DNA from: an uncultured Selenomonadaceae bacterium
GTDB lineage: Bacteria; Bacillota; Negativicutes; Selenomonadales; Selenomonadaceae
Direction: 5' to 3'
DNA length: 31,659 bases
NCBI GenBank assembly: GCA_937902665.1
Contig: CALELM010000085.1
Location: 1-31,659 of the forward strand
The notes under the pieces are model-generated. The model was not told the DNA's origin and made no database searches. It saw only the letters and a program-made list of their open reading frames with translations. Below are positions 1 through 7,982 of the stretch, in pieces; the stretch's first letter is position 1; the number at the start of each line of letters is the position of its first letter. The position numbers and the translations under genes were made by a program.

Positions 1-324
<324 letters not shown>

Positions 325-387
325 TTTCAGGATCCGAGAGGAAACTTTCTTCTGTATAGTTTTGAGGGAGCAATCTCTCGAAGCGAA

Positions 388-503
388 TCCGGTGATGATG
401 CCTTGGTGGAACCACCTGTTCCCATTCCGAACACAGCAGTTAAGCATCAAGAGGCCGAAAGTACTTGGCTGGAGACGGCCTGGGAGGATAGGAAATTGCC
501 GGT
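388..503 (+). rRNA. rrf: 5S ribosomal RNA
   Basis: About 115 bases with the classic 5S core: GGAACCACCTGTTCCCATTC, then CCGAACACAGCAGTTAAGC, then the conserved GGAGACGGCCTGGGAGGATAG block. The terminal helix pairs CCGGTGAT at about 389-396 with ATTGCCGG at about 495-502. It lies 63 bases after the 23S end, as expected in an rRNA operon. The exact ends are inferred from the helix and are accurate to one or two bases. Confidence 0.95.
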
Positions 504-509
504 TTGCAT

Positions 510-586
510 GGCGGCTTTGGTGAAGTGGTTAACACACTGGATTGTGGCTCCAGCATGCATGGGTTCGACCCCCATAAGTCGCCCCA
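510..586 (+). tRNA. tRNA-His (GTG)
   Basis: The cloverleaf is intact. The anticodon loop TTGTGGC gives anticodon GTG. The acceptor stem has the extra 5' G (position -1) opposite C73 that marks histidine tRNAs. The CCA end is encoded (584-586). The gene follows 5S by only 6 bases and is part of the rRNA operon transcript. Confidence 0.96.
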
Positions 587-597
587 TTTTTGTTTAT

Positions 598-673
<76 letters not shown>

Positions 674-693
674 TTTTATTTTTGAATAGATTT

Positions 694-782
694 GGAGCAG
701 TACTCAAGAGGTTGAAGAGGACGGTTTGCTAAATCGTTAGGCTCGCAAGGGTGCGGAGGTTCGAATCCTCTCTGCTCCGCCA
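694..782 (+). tRNA. tRNA-Ser (GCT)
   Basis: A type II tRNA of 89 bases with a long variable arm. The acceptor stem GGAGCAG pairs with CTGCTCC, the anticodon loop TTGCTAA reads GCT (serine AGC/AGU codons), and the CCA end is encoded at 780-782. It is the last RNA gene of the operon and sits just upstream of a terminator. Confidence 0.96.
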
Positions 783-794
783 TTTTGAATTGTA

Positions 795-818
795 AGGACA
801 CTTTGGTGTCCTCTTTTT
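795..818 (+). terminator. Intrinsic terminator of the rRNA/tRNA operon
   Basis: GGACAC (796-801) pairs with GTGTCC (806-811) around a four-base loop, followed by CTTTTT. It lies 13 bases after tRNA-Ser. The remaining ~180 bases before the permease gene hold no gene I can see. Confidence 0.85.
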
Positions 819-997
819 GTGTTCCTGAATTTCGTTGGGTGAATGCACTTGAATTGCATTTGGCAAGCAGGATTTTTTGTAATACCTTGTAATAAAACGA
901 AGTTTGGAACGTATAAGGCCTAAATGGGGAAGCATGGAACGTAAAGAAAAACAAGGGAAGAATATTTTAAGTTGAGAAGACAAGGGGATGATCTGAG

Positions 998-2377
998 ATG
1001 AAAGAATTTTTGGTCAGATATTTTCGCTTGGAGCAAAATCATACGGATATCAAGACAGAGTTGATGGCCGGCGTCACTACTTTTATGTCTATGGCGTATA
1101 TTTTGGCTGTGTTTCCCAATTCCATGTCGACGGTTGGCATGGATGCGGGGAGTGTCTTGGTCGCAACGGCATTGATTGTTGCTTTTTCAACGCTGTTGAT
1201 GGCCTTTACGACGAATTATCCGTTTGCATTGGCACCAGGGTTGGGATTGAATGCTTTTTTTACATCGACTGTGTGCGGCTCGATGGGATATTCATGGCAT
1301 GTTGCTTTGACAGCTGTTTTTCTTGAGGGACTGCTGTTTATTATTCTGTCATTGACTAGGGTACGCGAGCTATTGTTTGAATGTTTTCCCATCAGCTTGA
1401 AGCATGGGGTTACTGCTGGGGTTGGGCTTTTTGTTGCACTTATTGGCTTGCGTGCATCGCATTTGGTGGTACCTTCTGATAATCTGATTTCTATTTTTCC
1501 ATTTCATCAGTCTGTGTTAGATGGTTCTTTTTTTACAGTTGGGATTGGTGCATTGCTAGCGTTGGTTGGTGTTATGATTACTGCGGTATTTATGATACGC
1601 AAGATTTCTGGCAGTATTTTGTGGGGGATGCTGATTACATGGGGAATTGGAGTCATTTGTGAGTTATCAGGCCTCTATCGTCCCAATCCTGCAATTGGAG
1701 TTTATTCAGTTATTCCAGATTTGAGTAATTTGTTTTCGATACCATCACTTTCTCCTACCTTTATGCAGTTGGATTTTTCTATGATTTTTCAGGTAGAGAT
1801 TATTTATGTGATTGCAGCATTCTTTTTTGTGGATATTTTTGAAACGATGGGATGTCTTATTGGGCTGGCATCCAAAGGGGGTATGCTGGAAAAGGATGGG
1901 AAACTTCCAAAAATCAAAGGAGCACTTTTGACAGATTCTCTTGCAACAACCTGTGGCTCGATGCTGGGACTTTCAACAATCACCCCTTATGTGGAAAGCA
2001 CTTCGGGGATTAGTGCGGGAGGACGCACAGGACTTACGGGGGTAACAGTTGCGGTTCTGTTTTTGTTGAGCTTATTCGCAGCACCTATTTTTTTGGCGAT
2101 TCCTGCTTTTGCAACGGCCCCAGCCTTGATTTTAGTAGGGTATTCGATGCTTGGCAGCCTGAATTGCTTGGATTATTCGGACGCAGCAGAATCCGTTCCA
2201 GCTTATTTAGCTGCTATTGGCATGGGGCTGATGAATTCTATTTCTGAGGGCGTTGCGCTTGGCACGATTTCTTATGTTGTACTGCATGTGCTTTCCGGAA
2301 ATTATCGCAATAAAAAAGTGAGTCCTGTACTTTATATTGTCGCTGTCCTGTTTGTTTTGAAATATATCCTTATGTAA
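998..2377 (+). CDS. NCS2-family purine base permease (AzgA/PbuG type)
   Basis: This protein of 459 residues is an integral membrane transporter of the AzgA/PbuG branch of the NCS2 family. Members import hypoxanthine, guanine or adenine with protons; which base this one takes cannot be read from sequence. The N-terminus has the branch signature (LMAGVTTFMSMAYIL at about 22-36, then NYPFALAPGLGLNAFF at about 72-87). Another conserved stretch, FVDIFETMGCLIGLASKGG, lies near 276-294, and hydrophobic segments run throughout. The ATG at 998 has an AAGGGG ribosome site 11-12 bases upstream. It is monocistronic, sitting between the rRNA operon terminator and its own terminator. No purine riboswitch core was found upstream, although a purine operon lies further along the window. 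Confidence 0.92.
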   Translation: MKEFLVRYFRLEQNHTDIKTELMAGVTTFMSMAYILAVFPNSMSTVGMDAGSVLVATALIVAFSTLLMAFTTNYPFALAPGLGLNAFFTSTVCGSMGYSWHVALTAVFLEGLLFIILSLTRVRELLFECFPISLKHGVTAGVGLFVALIGLRASHLVVPSDNLISIFPFHQSVLDGSFFTVGIGALLALVGVMITAVFMIRKISGSILWGMLITWGIGVICELSGLYRPNPAIGVYSVIPDLSNLFSIPSLSPTFMQLDFSMIFQVEIIYVIAAFFFVDIFETMGCLIGLASKGGMLEKDGKLPKIKGALLTDSLATTCGSMLGLSTITPYVESTSGISAGGRTGLTGVTVAVLFLLSLFAAPIFLAIPAFATAPALILVGYSMLGSLNCLDYSDAAESVPAYLAAIGMGLMNSISEGVALGTISYVVLHVLSGNYRNKKVSPVLYIVAVLFVLKYILM

Positions 2378-2380
2378 CAA

Positions 2381-2409
2381 CTCCCGCCCAGAGAGGCGGG
2401 AGCTTTTTT
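2381..2409 (+). terminator. Intrinsic terminator after the purine permease
   Basis: CTCCCGCC (2381-2388) pairs with GGCGGGAG (2395-2402) around a six-base loop, followed by a run of six T. It starts 4 bases after the stop codon. The minus-strand comM gene ends 25 bases further on. Confidence 0.93.
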
Positions 2410-2433
2410 ATGTTTTTTTAAAGCAAGGAAAAC

Positions 2434-3969
2434 TTACTCTAGGTTAAGCCCGACATTGCTCCGAAGCTGAATGGCTTCTCCTATGTGCGTATCTTTGATA
2501 GCATCGGAATGGTTGAGGTCCGCTATGGTTTTAGCTACTTTGATGAGGCGGTCATAGGAACGAGCGGAAAGGTTCATGACACGAAATGCTTGTTCCAAAA
2601 GCTTTTGCGCTGCAGGTTCCATGGGGCAAGTTTCCTTTAGTATGGCATGATTCATTTGTGCATTGCAAAATAAGCGGTAGGGTTTCAGCCGTTCTCTTTG
2701 CCGTTCCCTTGCAGCAGTTACTCGCTGGCGTATGATGGCAGAGCTTTCTGCTTTTTGAGTGGAGCTTAGATCCTTGTACTCGACACGGGGGACACGGATA
2801 TGAATGTCAATACGGTCGAGGAGAGGTCCAGAAATTTTCCCTGTGTATCGCTTGATCTCACTATTGCTGCATTCGCAGGTATGCGCATTGTCTTCTGCAC
2901 CATTATATCCGCAGGGACATGGATTCATGGAGGAAATGAGCATGAAGTCTGAGGGGAAACTGAGGGTTGCGTTTACTCTTGCAATGGAAACTTTGCGATC
3001 CTCTATTGGTTGCCGCAGAACTTCCAGCGTGCTTTTGTTGAATTCGGGAAGTTCATCGAGGAAAAGGACTCCGTGCTGAGCAAGTGTGACTTCGCCGGGA
3101 CGGGGAATCCGTCCGCCGCCTACAAGCGCAGTGGTTGAGGTTGTATGGTGCGGACTGCGGAAGGGACGGTTTTGCATTAGTCCACCGTTTCGTGGAAGCA
3201 GTCCTGCAATGCTGTAGATTTTTGTTACTTCGAGTGCTTCTTCGGCAGTGAGCTGGGGCAGTATGGAATTGACTCTCCTCGCCAACATGGTTTTTCCAGA
3301 GCCAGGCACACCGACCATCAGGACATTATGCCCTCCTGCTGCCGCAATTTCGAGAGCTCGTTTGGCTGCGAATTGTCCCTGTACATCGGAAAAATCATCG
3401 GAAAAGGCAGGGCTTTCCGTGATGGCGGCTACACTTTTTTGGGCAGGAGCAAGCTCTCGAGTTCCTGTCAGGAAGGAAATGACTTCTTCCAAGTTACTGA
3501 CAGCATAGATGCGAAGCCCTTCCACGAGCAATGCTTCATTTGCGTTTTCTTTTGCAACAAAAAATTCTGTCAAGCCTATTTCGCTTGCTCGGATTGCCAT
3601 AGGAAGGATTCCATGGATGGCACGGCACTCTCCCTCGAGAGAAAGCTCTGCGGCAAACAGGCATTTTTCCAAACGATTGGCAGGAATCAAGCCATAGGCG
3701 GACAGAAGTCCCACGGCAATGGGGAGGTCAAGTCCTGAACTGTCCTTTCGGATATTGGCAGGAGCTAGGTTGATGGTCAGTTTTTCTTGGCGGAGACGAA
3801 TTCCAGAATTTCGTATGGCAGTGCGTACCCGTTCCTTGGATTCTTTGACAGCAGTATCCGGCAATCCTACAATATCGAAGGAAGGAAGCCCATTGGCGCA
3901 ATCTACTTCCACATCGATAATCAAACCATCAACACCCAAGGTTGCTGCACCGTGTGATTTTGCAAACAT
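2434..3969 (-). CDS. comM: YifB/ComM family Mg-chelatase-like AAA+ ATPase
   Basis: A 511-residue protein of the YifB/ComM family. In naturally competent bacteria ComM is a hexameric helicase that promotes branch migration during integration of transformed DNA. Order of domains: an N-terminal ChlI-like domain (about 1-175), a Mg-chelatase/MCM-type AAA+ core with Walker A GVPGSGKT at 220-227 and Walker B LFLDELPEF near 300, cysteine-rich CPCG and CEC motifs, and a C-terminal helical domain. The start is the ATG at 3967-3969 because GGAGG lies 8 bases before it. A longer reading frame exists but would run into the upstream gene. It follows yraN by 16 bases and is probably cotranscribed with it. 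Confidence 0.93.
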   Translation of the reverse strand: MFAKSHGAATLGVDGLIIDVEVDCANGLPSFDIVGLPDTAVKESKERVRTAIRNSGIRLRQEKLTINLAPANIRKDSSGLDLPIAVGLLSAYGLIPANRLEKCLFAAELSLEGECRAIHGILPMAIRASEIGLTEFFVAKENANEALLVEGLRIYAVSNLEEVISFLTGTRELAPAQKSVAAITESPAFSDDFSDVQGQFAAKRALEIAAAGGHNVLMVGVPGSGKTMLARRVNSILPQLTAEEALEVTKIYSIAGLLPRNGGLMQNRPFRSPHHTTSTTALVGGGRIPRPGEVTLAQHGVLFLDELPEFNKSTLEVLRQPIEDRKVSIARVNATLSFPSDFMLISSMNPCPCGYNGAEDNAHTCECSNSEIKRYTGKISGPLLDRIDIHIRVPRVEYKDLSSTQKAESSAIIRQRVTAARERQRERLKPYRLFCNAQMNHAILKETCPMEPAAQKLLEQAFRVMNLSARSYDRLIKVAKTIADLNHSDAIKDTHIGEAIQLRSNVGLNLE

Positions 3970-3985
3970 AAAGAAACCTCCTGTT

Positions 3986-4345
3986 CTAACATTCAAAAGC
4001 ATCTGCCAAGTGGCGGATGTTCCATTTCTCGTGGGGCGTTGGGTAAACCTCGATGACATCAAAGCTGCAGGGAATGTCATGCAGCTTGCGAGTATTTAGG
4101 TAAGAAAGGGCAGTGCGGATGATTTTTTGTTGCTTTCGGTGCGTGACAGCTTCTGCCGGTGTGCCGCAGCGATTGTCACAGCGTGTTTTTACTTCGATGA
4201 AGGAAAGCCGTCCTTCCTTTTTGGCGATGATGTCGATTTCACCTGTGCGAATGCAGAAGTTCCTCTCCAGTATTTCATAGCCATGTGCTTCCAGAAAGGA
4301 AACGGCTGCGTTTTCGCCGAGCTGTCCGAGGCTTTTCTTGTTCAT
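3986..4345 (-). CDS. yraN: UPF0102 (YraN) family endonuclease-like protein
   Basis: A 119-residue protein of the YraN family, which has a restriction-endonuclease-like fold and an unsettled role in DNA processing. The N-terminal signature GENAAVSFLEAHGYEILERN is followed by GEIDII (about 36-41) and FIEVKTR (about 49-55), which carry the acidic and lysine residues of the PD-(D/E)XK core. Length is usual for the family. The ATG at 4343-4345 has AGGAG 9 bases upstream. It is first in a two-gene operon with comM, a pairing often seen in bacteria. Confidence 0.93.
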   Translation of the reverse strand: MNKKSLGQLGENAAVSFLEAHGYEILERNFCIRTGEIDIIAKKEGRLSFIEVKTRCDNRCGTPAEAVTHRKQQKIIRTALSYLNTRKLHDIPCSFDVIEVYPTPHEKWNIRHLADAFEC

Positions 4346-4378
4346 GTCCCATAACTCCTGTTTTTGTTATTAAAGATA

Positions 4379-4407
4379 AGTATAATACACAACTGTACAC
4401 TGGTCAA
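4379..4407 (-). promoter_or_regulatory. Sigma-70-type promoter for yraN-comM
   Basis: On the minus strand TTGACC (4402-4407) and TATACT (4379-4384) are separated by exactly 17 bases. The -10 box lies 33 bases upstream of the yraN start codon. Confidence 0.82.
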
Positions 4408-4487
4408 GGACAAATTGAATAGGTTTTTGCAGGATGTATCTTGTTGAAAAATATACAAATAGAATTTAGCGTTTATACATAAATGTC

Positions 4488-4515
4488 TTTACCGGGGGGG
4501 CAGATGTGCTACAAT
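4488..4515 (+). promoter_or_regulatory. Candidate promoter with a 7-G run in its spacer
   Basis: TTTACC (4488-4493) and TACAAT (4510-4515) are 16 bases apart, and the first seven spacer bases are all G. It points toward the AAA+ operon whose start codon is 142 bases downstream. Between them I see no convincing gene, only a 17-codon frame (4541-4594) with a poorly placed ribosome site. Confidence 0.5.
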
Positions 4516-4602
4516 TACAGGCGTGTAGGAGTCATTTTGAAGATGTGCGGAGAGATGAATGTGTGTGGATTGCGTTTATGCAGGTCTCAAAGGTAAAGTC
4601 CG

Positions 4603-4608
4603 TATAAT
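4603..4608 (+). promoter_or_regulatory. Possible second -10 box before the AAA+ operon
   Basis: A perfect TATAAT lies 49 bases upstream of the first start codon of the accessory operon. No good -35 box lies 16-18 bases upstream, so it would need an activator or be weak. It falls where base composition turns A+T-rich, so chance is a real alternative. Confidence 0.35.
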
Positions 4609-4656
4609 AGTGTAAATTGTGAAAAATCTACAGATATGATAAAGGAGACAACAAAT

Positions 4657-5916
4657 ATGGAAATTAATGGGGAATCTGCGATTTGTAAAAAGACACTAAT
4701 TTGGACAAAGTTGTTGAAAGAAGAAAATGTAAAATTATCTTTTCAGTCAGATGCTGTTTGGCAATATAAAAAAGAAAACGGTGAAGATGATATTATAGAT
4801 GGAATACTATGGAAAGAACGGGTAAATTCGATATTTACCGCTGTACGTGATAGTATAAAGAAACATAATGCTAAGTACTGCACAATTCCTTCGTCCGTAG
4901 AAATTATTTTTCATCATTCTGAATCTTCTGATTCGAACAACGAAAAAAAGAACTTAACAGATAAAGAAAATAATGATTCCGATGAAAGCACTTCTAATGA
5001 ATCTATCTCTCAAAAGCCTATAACCAATCAGATACTTGTACGGGAACCTCGATGGAAATTTTCTGATGTATATATTGAAGAAGACATGCTTGATTCAATT
5101 AGAAAAACGATGCTTATAGCTCGTCACAGAAAAGAATTATTCGAAGATTGGCATCTTGGTAATGGTGAAAAATCAGGGCGTGCTATTGTGTTCAATTTTT
5201 ATGGTCCCTCTGGAACAGGGAAAAGTATGACAGGGGAGGCCATTGCAGGAGAATTGGGAAAGAAAGTTTATGTTGTTAATTATTCTGAATTAGAGTCAAA
5301 GTATGTTGGAGATACTCCGAAAAATATAGTTGCTGCCTTCCAGCGCGCCCAAAAAGATGATGCCGTGTTAATTTTTGATGAAGCGGATTCTTTCTTGGGA
5401 AAACGACTTACCAGCGTCACACAGTCCGCAGATTATGGTGTAAACATTACACGCAGCGTTATGTTGATGGAATTGGAAAAATTTGATGGCATTGTTATAT
5501 TTACCACAAACCTCATAAGTAATTATGATGAAGCGTTTAAGCGACGTATATTAACTAGCATTCCGTTCAAACTGCCGGATGTTTATGGAAGAGAGCACAT
5601 ATGGAACATTTATCTATCGCATGGAATTCCATTGGCGGATGATATTACAGGAAAACTACTGGCAAATAAATATGAGGATGTTTCAGGAGCTGATATAAAA
5701 GATATGTTGCTTTATGCAGCAATATCCTCACTTTATCGAAATGAAATTAATCCGATACTAACAGAGCAGGATTTTGATGATGCGAATAGGGTTATACACT
5801 TGCGGAAACAATCAAATGAGCCACGTATTGTGTCGGTAAAACATGAAAAAATAAGTGAGGAAGAGTATAAACAAGAGATGTCACCAATAATGGAATTGGA
5901 TAAAAAGGGGTTATAG
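4657..5916 (+). CDS. AAA+ ATPase (SpoVK/spastin-like), first gene of the accessory operon
   Basis: A 419-residue protein with one classical AAA module. Residues 1-85 match no family I know. Residues 88-123 are a low-complexity Ser/Asn/Asp/Glu linker. The ATPase core follows: Walker A GPSGTGKS (183-190), Walker B VLIFDEAD (237-244), sensor-1 TTN (283-285), and the second region of homology ending in the arginine pair RR (296-297). All catalytic residues are present, so it should form an ATP-driven ring that remodels a protein or other substrate. The start is the ATG at 4657, with AAAGGAG 9 bases upstream; the in-frame ATG at 4636 lies before this ribosome site. The next gene starts 1 base after the stop. 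The target is unknown. Confidence 0.88.
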   Translation: MEINGESAICKKTLIWTKLLKEENVKLSFQSDAVWQYKKENGEDDIIDGILWKERVNSIFTAVRDSIKKHNAKYCTIPSSVEIIFHHSESSDSNNEKKNLTDKENNDSDESTSNESISQKPITNQILVREPRWKFSDVYIEEDMLDSIRKTMLIARHRKELFEDWHLGNGEKSGRAIVFNFYGPSGTGKSMTGEAIAGELGKKVYVVNYSELESKYVGDTPKNIVAAFQRAQKDDAVLIFDEADSFLGKRLTSVTQSADYGVNITRSVMLMELEKFDGIVIFTTNLISNYDEAFKRRILTSIPFKLPDVYGREHIWNIYLSHGIPLADDITGKLLANKYEDVSGADIKDMLLYAAISSLYRNEINPILTEQDFDDANRVIHLRKQSNEPRIVSVKHEKISEEEYKQEMSPIMELDKKGL

Positions 5917-5917
5917 A

Positions 5918-6577
5918 ATGATAAAGAAACTTATCAAAACGTATCACAAGATATATAACATAAGTAAATTACAATTTATTGAACGAATTATGGGTGAGGA
6001 AAATTTTTTTCGAGAGGAAGTGACGTGTTTTGATGATGGAAGGGTCGAAGCTGGAATAAAAAGACTTCAAGCAGATTATGCAAAAATAAGTGAAGACATA
6101 AAATTCTTGATGGAGACCTCAAAGAAAGATGAATCTTACAGCGAGCGCTTACAGTATTTACGTAAACGACAGTATGATATGATTCGTTTGCTAACTTTTG
6201 AGACTAGTCAAAACGAGAAAAATATCGATGCTTGTTTAAATGTATGGGGAGAAATTGAGGATGACTTTCGTTTATGTCTTGAAGGATTGAAATTATATTT
6301 CAGTGATGACCAAAACTTATCTTACATGAAACTTAACGAATACCTAGAGAATCATGATGGGTTTGGGAGTCATTATCTTTTGAATAAAATATATGGTTTA
6401 ATGCTTTATGAAAGAAAACTTTATGATGGTGCAGAAAAATTTCTCTATCGAGTTACTCAAATTAAACCAGAAGATATCGATACGCATAAATTGATGAAAG
6501 ACTTGTATCATCGAAATAACAATATTACTGGTGAAACTATAGAACAAAACATTCTGTTGGCACTAGGGGAGGAATAA
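5918..6577 (+). CDS. Uncharacterised helical protein with TPR-like C-terminus
   Basis: A 219-residue, highly charged, mostly helical protein that I do not recognise. Residues 45-105 look like a coiled coil (AGIKRLQADYAKISEDIKFL region). Residues 150-190 read like one or two tetratricopeptide helix pairs (LLNKIYGLMLYERKLYDGAE, then KFLYRVTQIKPEDID). There is no signal peptide or membrane segment. It starts 1 base after the ATPase stop with AAGGGG upstream, so it is translationally linked to it and may act as its adaptor or scaffold. That role is inferred from position only. Confidence 0.75.
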   Translation: MIKKLIKTYHKIYNISKLQFIERIMGEENFFREEVTCFDDGRVEAGIKRLQADYAKISEDIKFLMETSKKDESYSERLQYLRKRQYDMIRLLTFETSQNEKNIDACLNVWGEIEDDFRLCLEGLKLYFSDDQNLSYMKLNEYLENHDGFGSHYLLNKIYGLMLYERKLYDGAEKFLYRVTQIKPEDIDTHKLMKDLYHRNNNITGETIEQNILLALGEE

Positions 6578-6579
6578 GT

Positions 6580-6837
6580 ATGAATGTTACAAATTTCCAT
6601 CATAGAGACGGCAGTACATCATCGATTCGTACGAGCTATGGGGGATTTTCAAGCACCAGTTATTTAGGATCCTCATGTGGAGGTACAACATGGCGTTTGG
6701 GTAATAGCTCTATGCGTTTTGATAATAGAGGGAAATTTCTTGGTTCTAGCGTAACAACTGGTGGAGGAACAACATATTTTGGGCGACATGGTGGGGTAAG
6801 CTCCCATATTGCTTCTTATGATGGAGGTGATTGGTAA
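6580..6837 (+). CDS. Small Gly/Ser/Thr-rich protein of unknown function
   Basis: An 85-residue protein, about half Gly, Ser and Thr, with regularly spaced aromatic residues and two loose copies of an (F/Y)-x-x-x-G-x-(F/V)-x-S-S pattern (FDNRGKFLGSS and FGRHGGVSS). It ends in the short motif GGDW. It has no signal peptide. The ribosome site GGGGAGG is strong and lies 8 bases from the ATG. It sits 2 bases after the TPR-like gene, and its stop overlaps the start of the next gene by one base, which argues that it is a real gene. The composition suggests an extended or beta-strand-rich structural peptide or a substrate of the neighbouring ATPase; this is speculative. Confidence 0.7.
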   Translation: MNVTNFHHRDGSTSSIRTSYGGFSSTSYLGSSCGGTTWRLGNSSMRFDNRGKFLGSSVTTGGGTTYFGRHGGVSSHIASYDGGDW

Positions 6838-7598
6838 TGGGTGAACGATTTTTTCATCCTCTTTATATTGAGAAAACGGAAGAACTGAACAATATGATTC
6901 CTTATCAAGATGAGATAATCGCCTGTTATGCTGAATACGAAGGAAAATTAAAGAAACCAGATTTGTTGGGAAAAACTATTCGAGTAACAGAACGCCAATT
7001 TCCGCAAATATACTCTTTTGTTAACGAACTCTCTCAGAGTGCCGGAATCGATCCTCCTAAGATATTTGTGTACGAAGATTTTTATTATGGTATGGAGGCA
7101 AAAGGAGCGAATTCTCCCCGAATAGAGATATCGGCAAAAACTATAGCTGATTTTTCACCTGTGGCAATTAAATTTTTGATAGCTCGTGAATTATGCAGAA
7201 TAAAGTACGGAATTGTAAAATTATCTCGTGTTGCTGAGCAATCATTGCAGATGCTGTCTAATACGAGTTTAGTGCCAGGTACGGAGACAATGGCGAAAGG
7301 GTTGACAATAACTTATGCCAACTGGTCACGTACAGCGCATTATACTGCCGATTGTTACGGATATCTAGTTGTACAGGACGTAAATGTTTGTATCAAAACA
7401 ATTTTAGCCCTTGTTTTGAATAATTTGAAACTGGTAGAGCAGGTAAATGTGTGTGATTATTTGGCGCAAGCTAAAGATATTTATTTGTTAGATGATACGG
7501 TATCTCGATATAGTCAAAATGATGAAAAGATACCATATGGACCGCTAAGAATACGAAATCTATTGGCATTTGCTTCTTCGCATGCCGCAACTCGATGA
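6837..7598 (+). CDS. M48 (HtpX-like) peptidase-fold protein with replaced zinc ligands
   Basis: A 253-residue protein that follows the HtpX/Oma1-type M48 layout: a PPKIFVYED strand, a PRIEIS strand, the helix that normally holds HExxH, and a later WSR...AD helix. The zinc motif reads RELCR (117-121) where active enzymes have HELxH. The later motif is WSRTAHYTAD (163-172), where the third ligand Glu appears to be His. The two histidine ligands are therefore Arg, and it is probably not a standard zinc protease. No strong membrane helices are present, unlike HtpX. The start is the ATG at 6837 with GGAGGTG 7 bases upstream; it overlaps the stop of the preceding gene (TAATG). A binding or regulatory pseudoenzyme role is inferred. 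Confidence 0.75.
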   Translation: MGERFFHPLYIEKTEELNNMIPYQDEIIACYAEYEGKLKKPDLLGKTIRVTERQFPQIYSFVNELSQSAGIDPPKIFVYEDFYYGMEAKGANSPRIEISAKTIADFSPVAIKFLIARELCRIKYGIVKLSRVAEQSLQMLSNTSLVPGTETMAKGLTITYANWSRTAHYTADCYGYLVVQDVNVCIKTILALVLNNLKLVEQVNVCDYLAQAKDIYLLDDTVSRYSQNDEKIPYGPLRIRNLLAFASSHAATR

Positions 7599-7614
7599 AT
7601 AGGAGTGTAAGAAA

Positions 7615-7965
7615 ATGGTTATTTCTATGGGGTTTGTTTTGGCTGGACTCATTATCGGTGGATTGGTATCTTTCTGGGACGATATAAAGGATTGGCTTAA
7701 TCGTGTAGCAGCAGATGCAATTGAGAGGGCATTTGGATTTGAGGCAAGGAATCAAATGCAGAAAGCCGTTGCGGTTATAGATCGTTTAGTTGGAAAGATA
7801 AGAAACACATCAACAATTTATACTAAAAAAACTGCTACAGCCACATATTTTGACAAAACAACCATTGTTTCAGAAGCACGGGAGCAGAATGTTGATAAAG
7901 AGGTGTTGGAAAAACTCGAGGAAAATCATAATAGGTTAATACAGGAGTTTCAGTATCAACGTTGA
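7615..7965 (+). CDS. Small membrane-anchored coiled-coil protein
   Basis: A 116-residue protein. Residues 2-20 form a Gly-containing hydrophobic segment (VISMGFVLAGLIIGGLV) that is likely a membrane anchor. An amphipathic region (FWDDIKDWLNRVAADAIERA) follows, and the C-terminal 30 residues are a charged helix with heptad character. No known domain was recognised. AGGAG lies 9 bases before the ATG and the gene starts 16 bases after the M48-like gene. It is the only member of this operon with a clear membrane segment and could tether the others to the membrane; that is inference. Confidence 0.7.
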   Translation: MVISMGFVLAGLIIGGLVSFWDDIKDWLNRVAADAIERAFGFEARNQMQKAVAVIDRLVGKIRNTSTIYTKKTATATYFDKTTIVSEAREQNVDKEVLEKLEENHNRLIQEFQYQR

Positions 7966-7982
7966 GTAAGTAGGTGATTCTT

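Noticed and set aside
676..983. Minus-strand frames of 84-92 codons over tRNA-Ser and the gap before the permease
   Set aside because: They contain the reverse complement of tRNA-Ser (a well-known false gene pattern) and lack a ribosome site.
820..997. Purine riboswitch upstream of the purine permease
   Set aside because: The invariant loop and junction sequences (TTTCTACC, ATGG with matching P1 stem) are absent.
4541..4594. 17-codon Cys-containing frame (MCGEMNVCGLRLCRSQR) before the AAA+ gene
   Set aside because: The only ribosome-like site is 13 bases away and the frame is very short; chance is likely.
4636..4656. Upstream in-frame ATG of the AAA+ gene
   Set aside because: It lies before the AAAGGAG site that is correctly spaced for the ATG at 4657.
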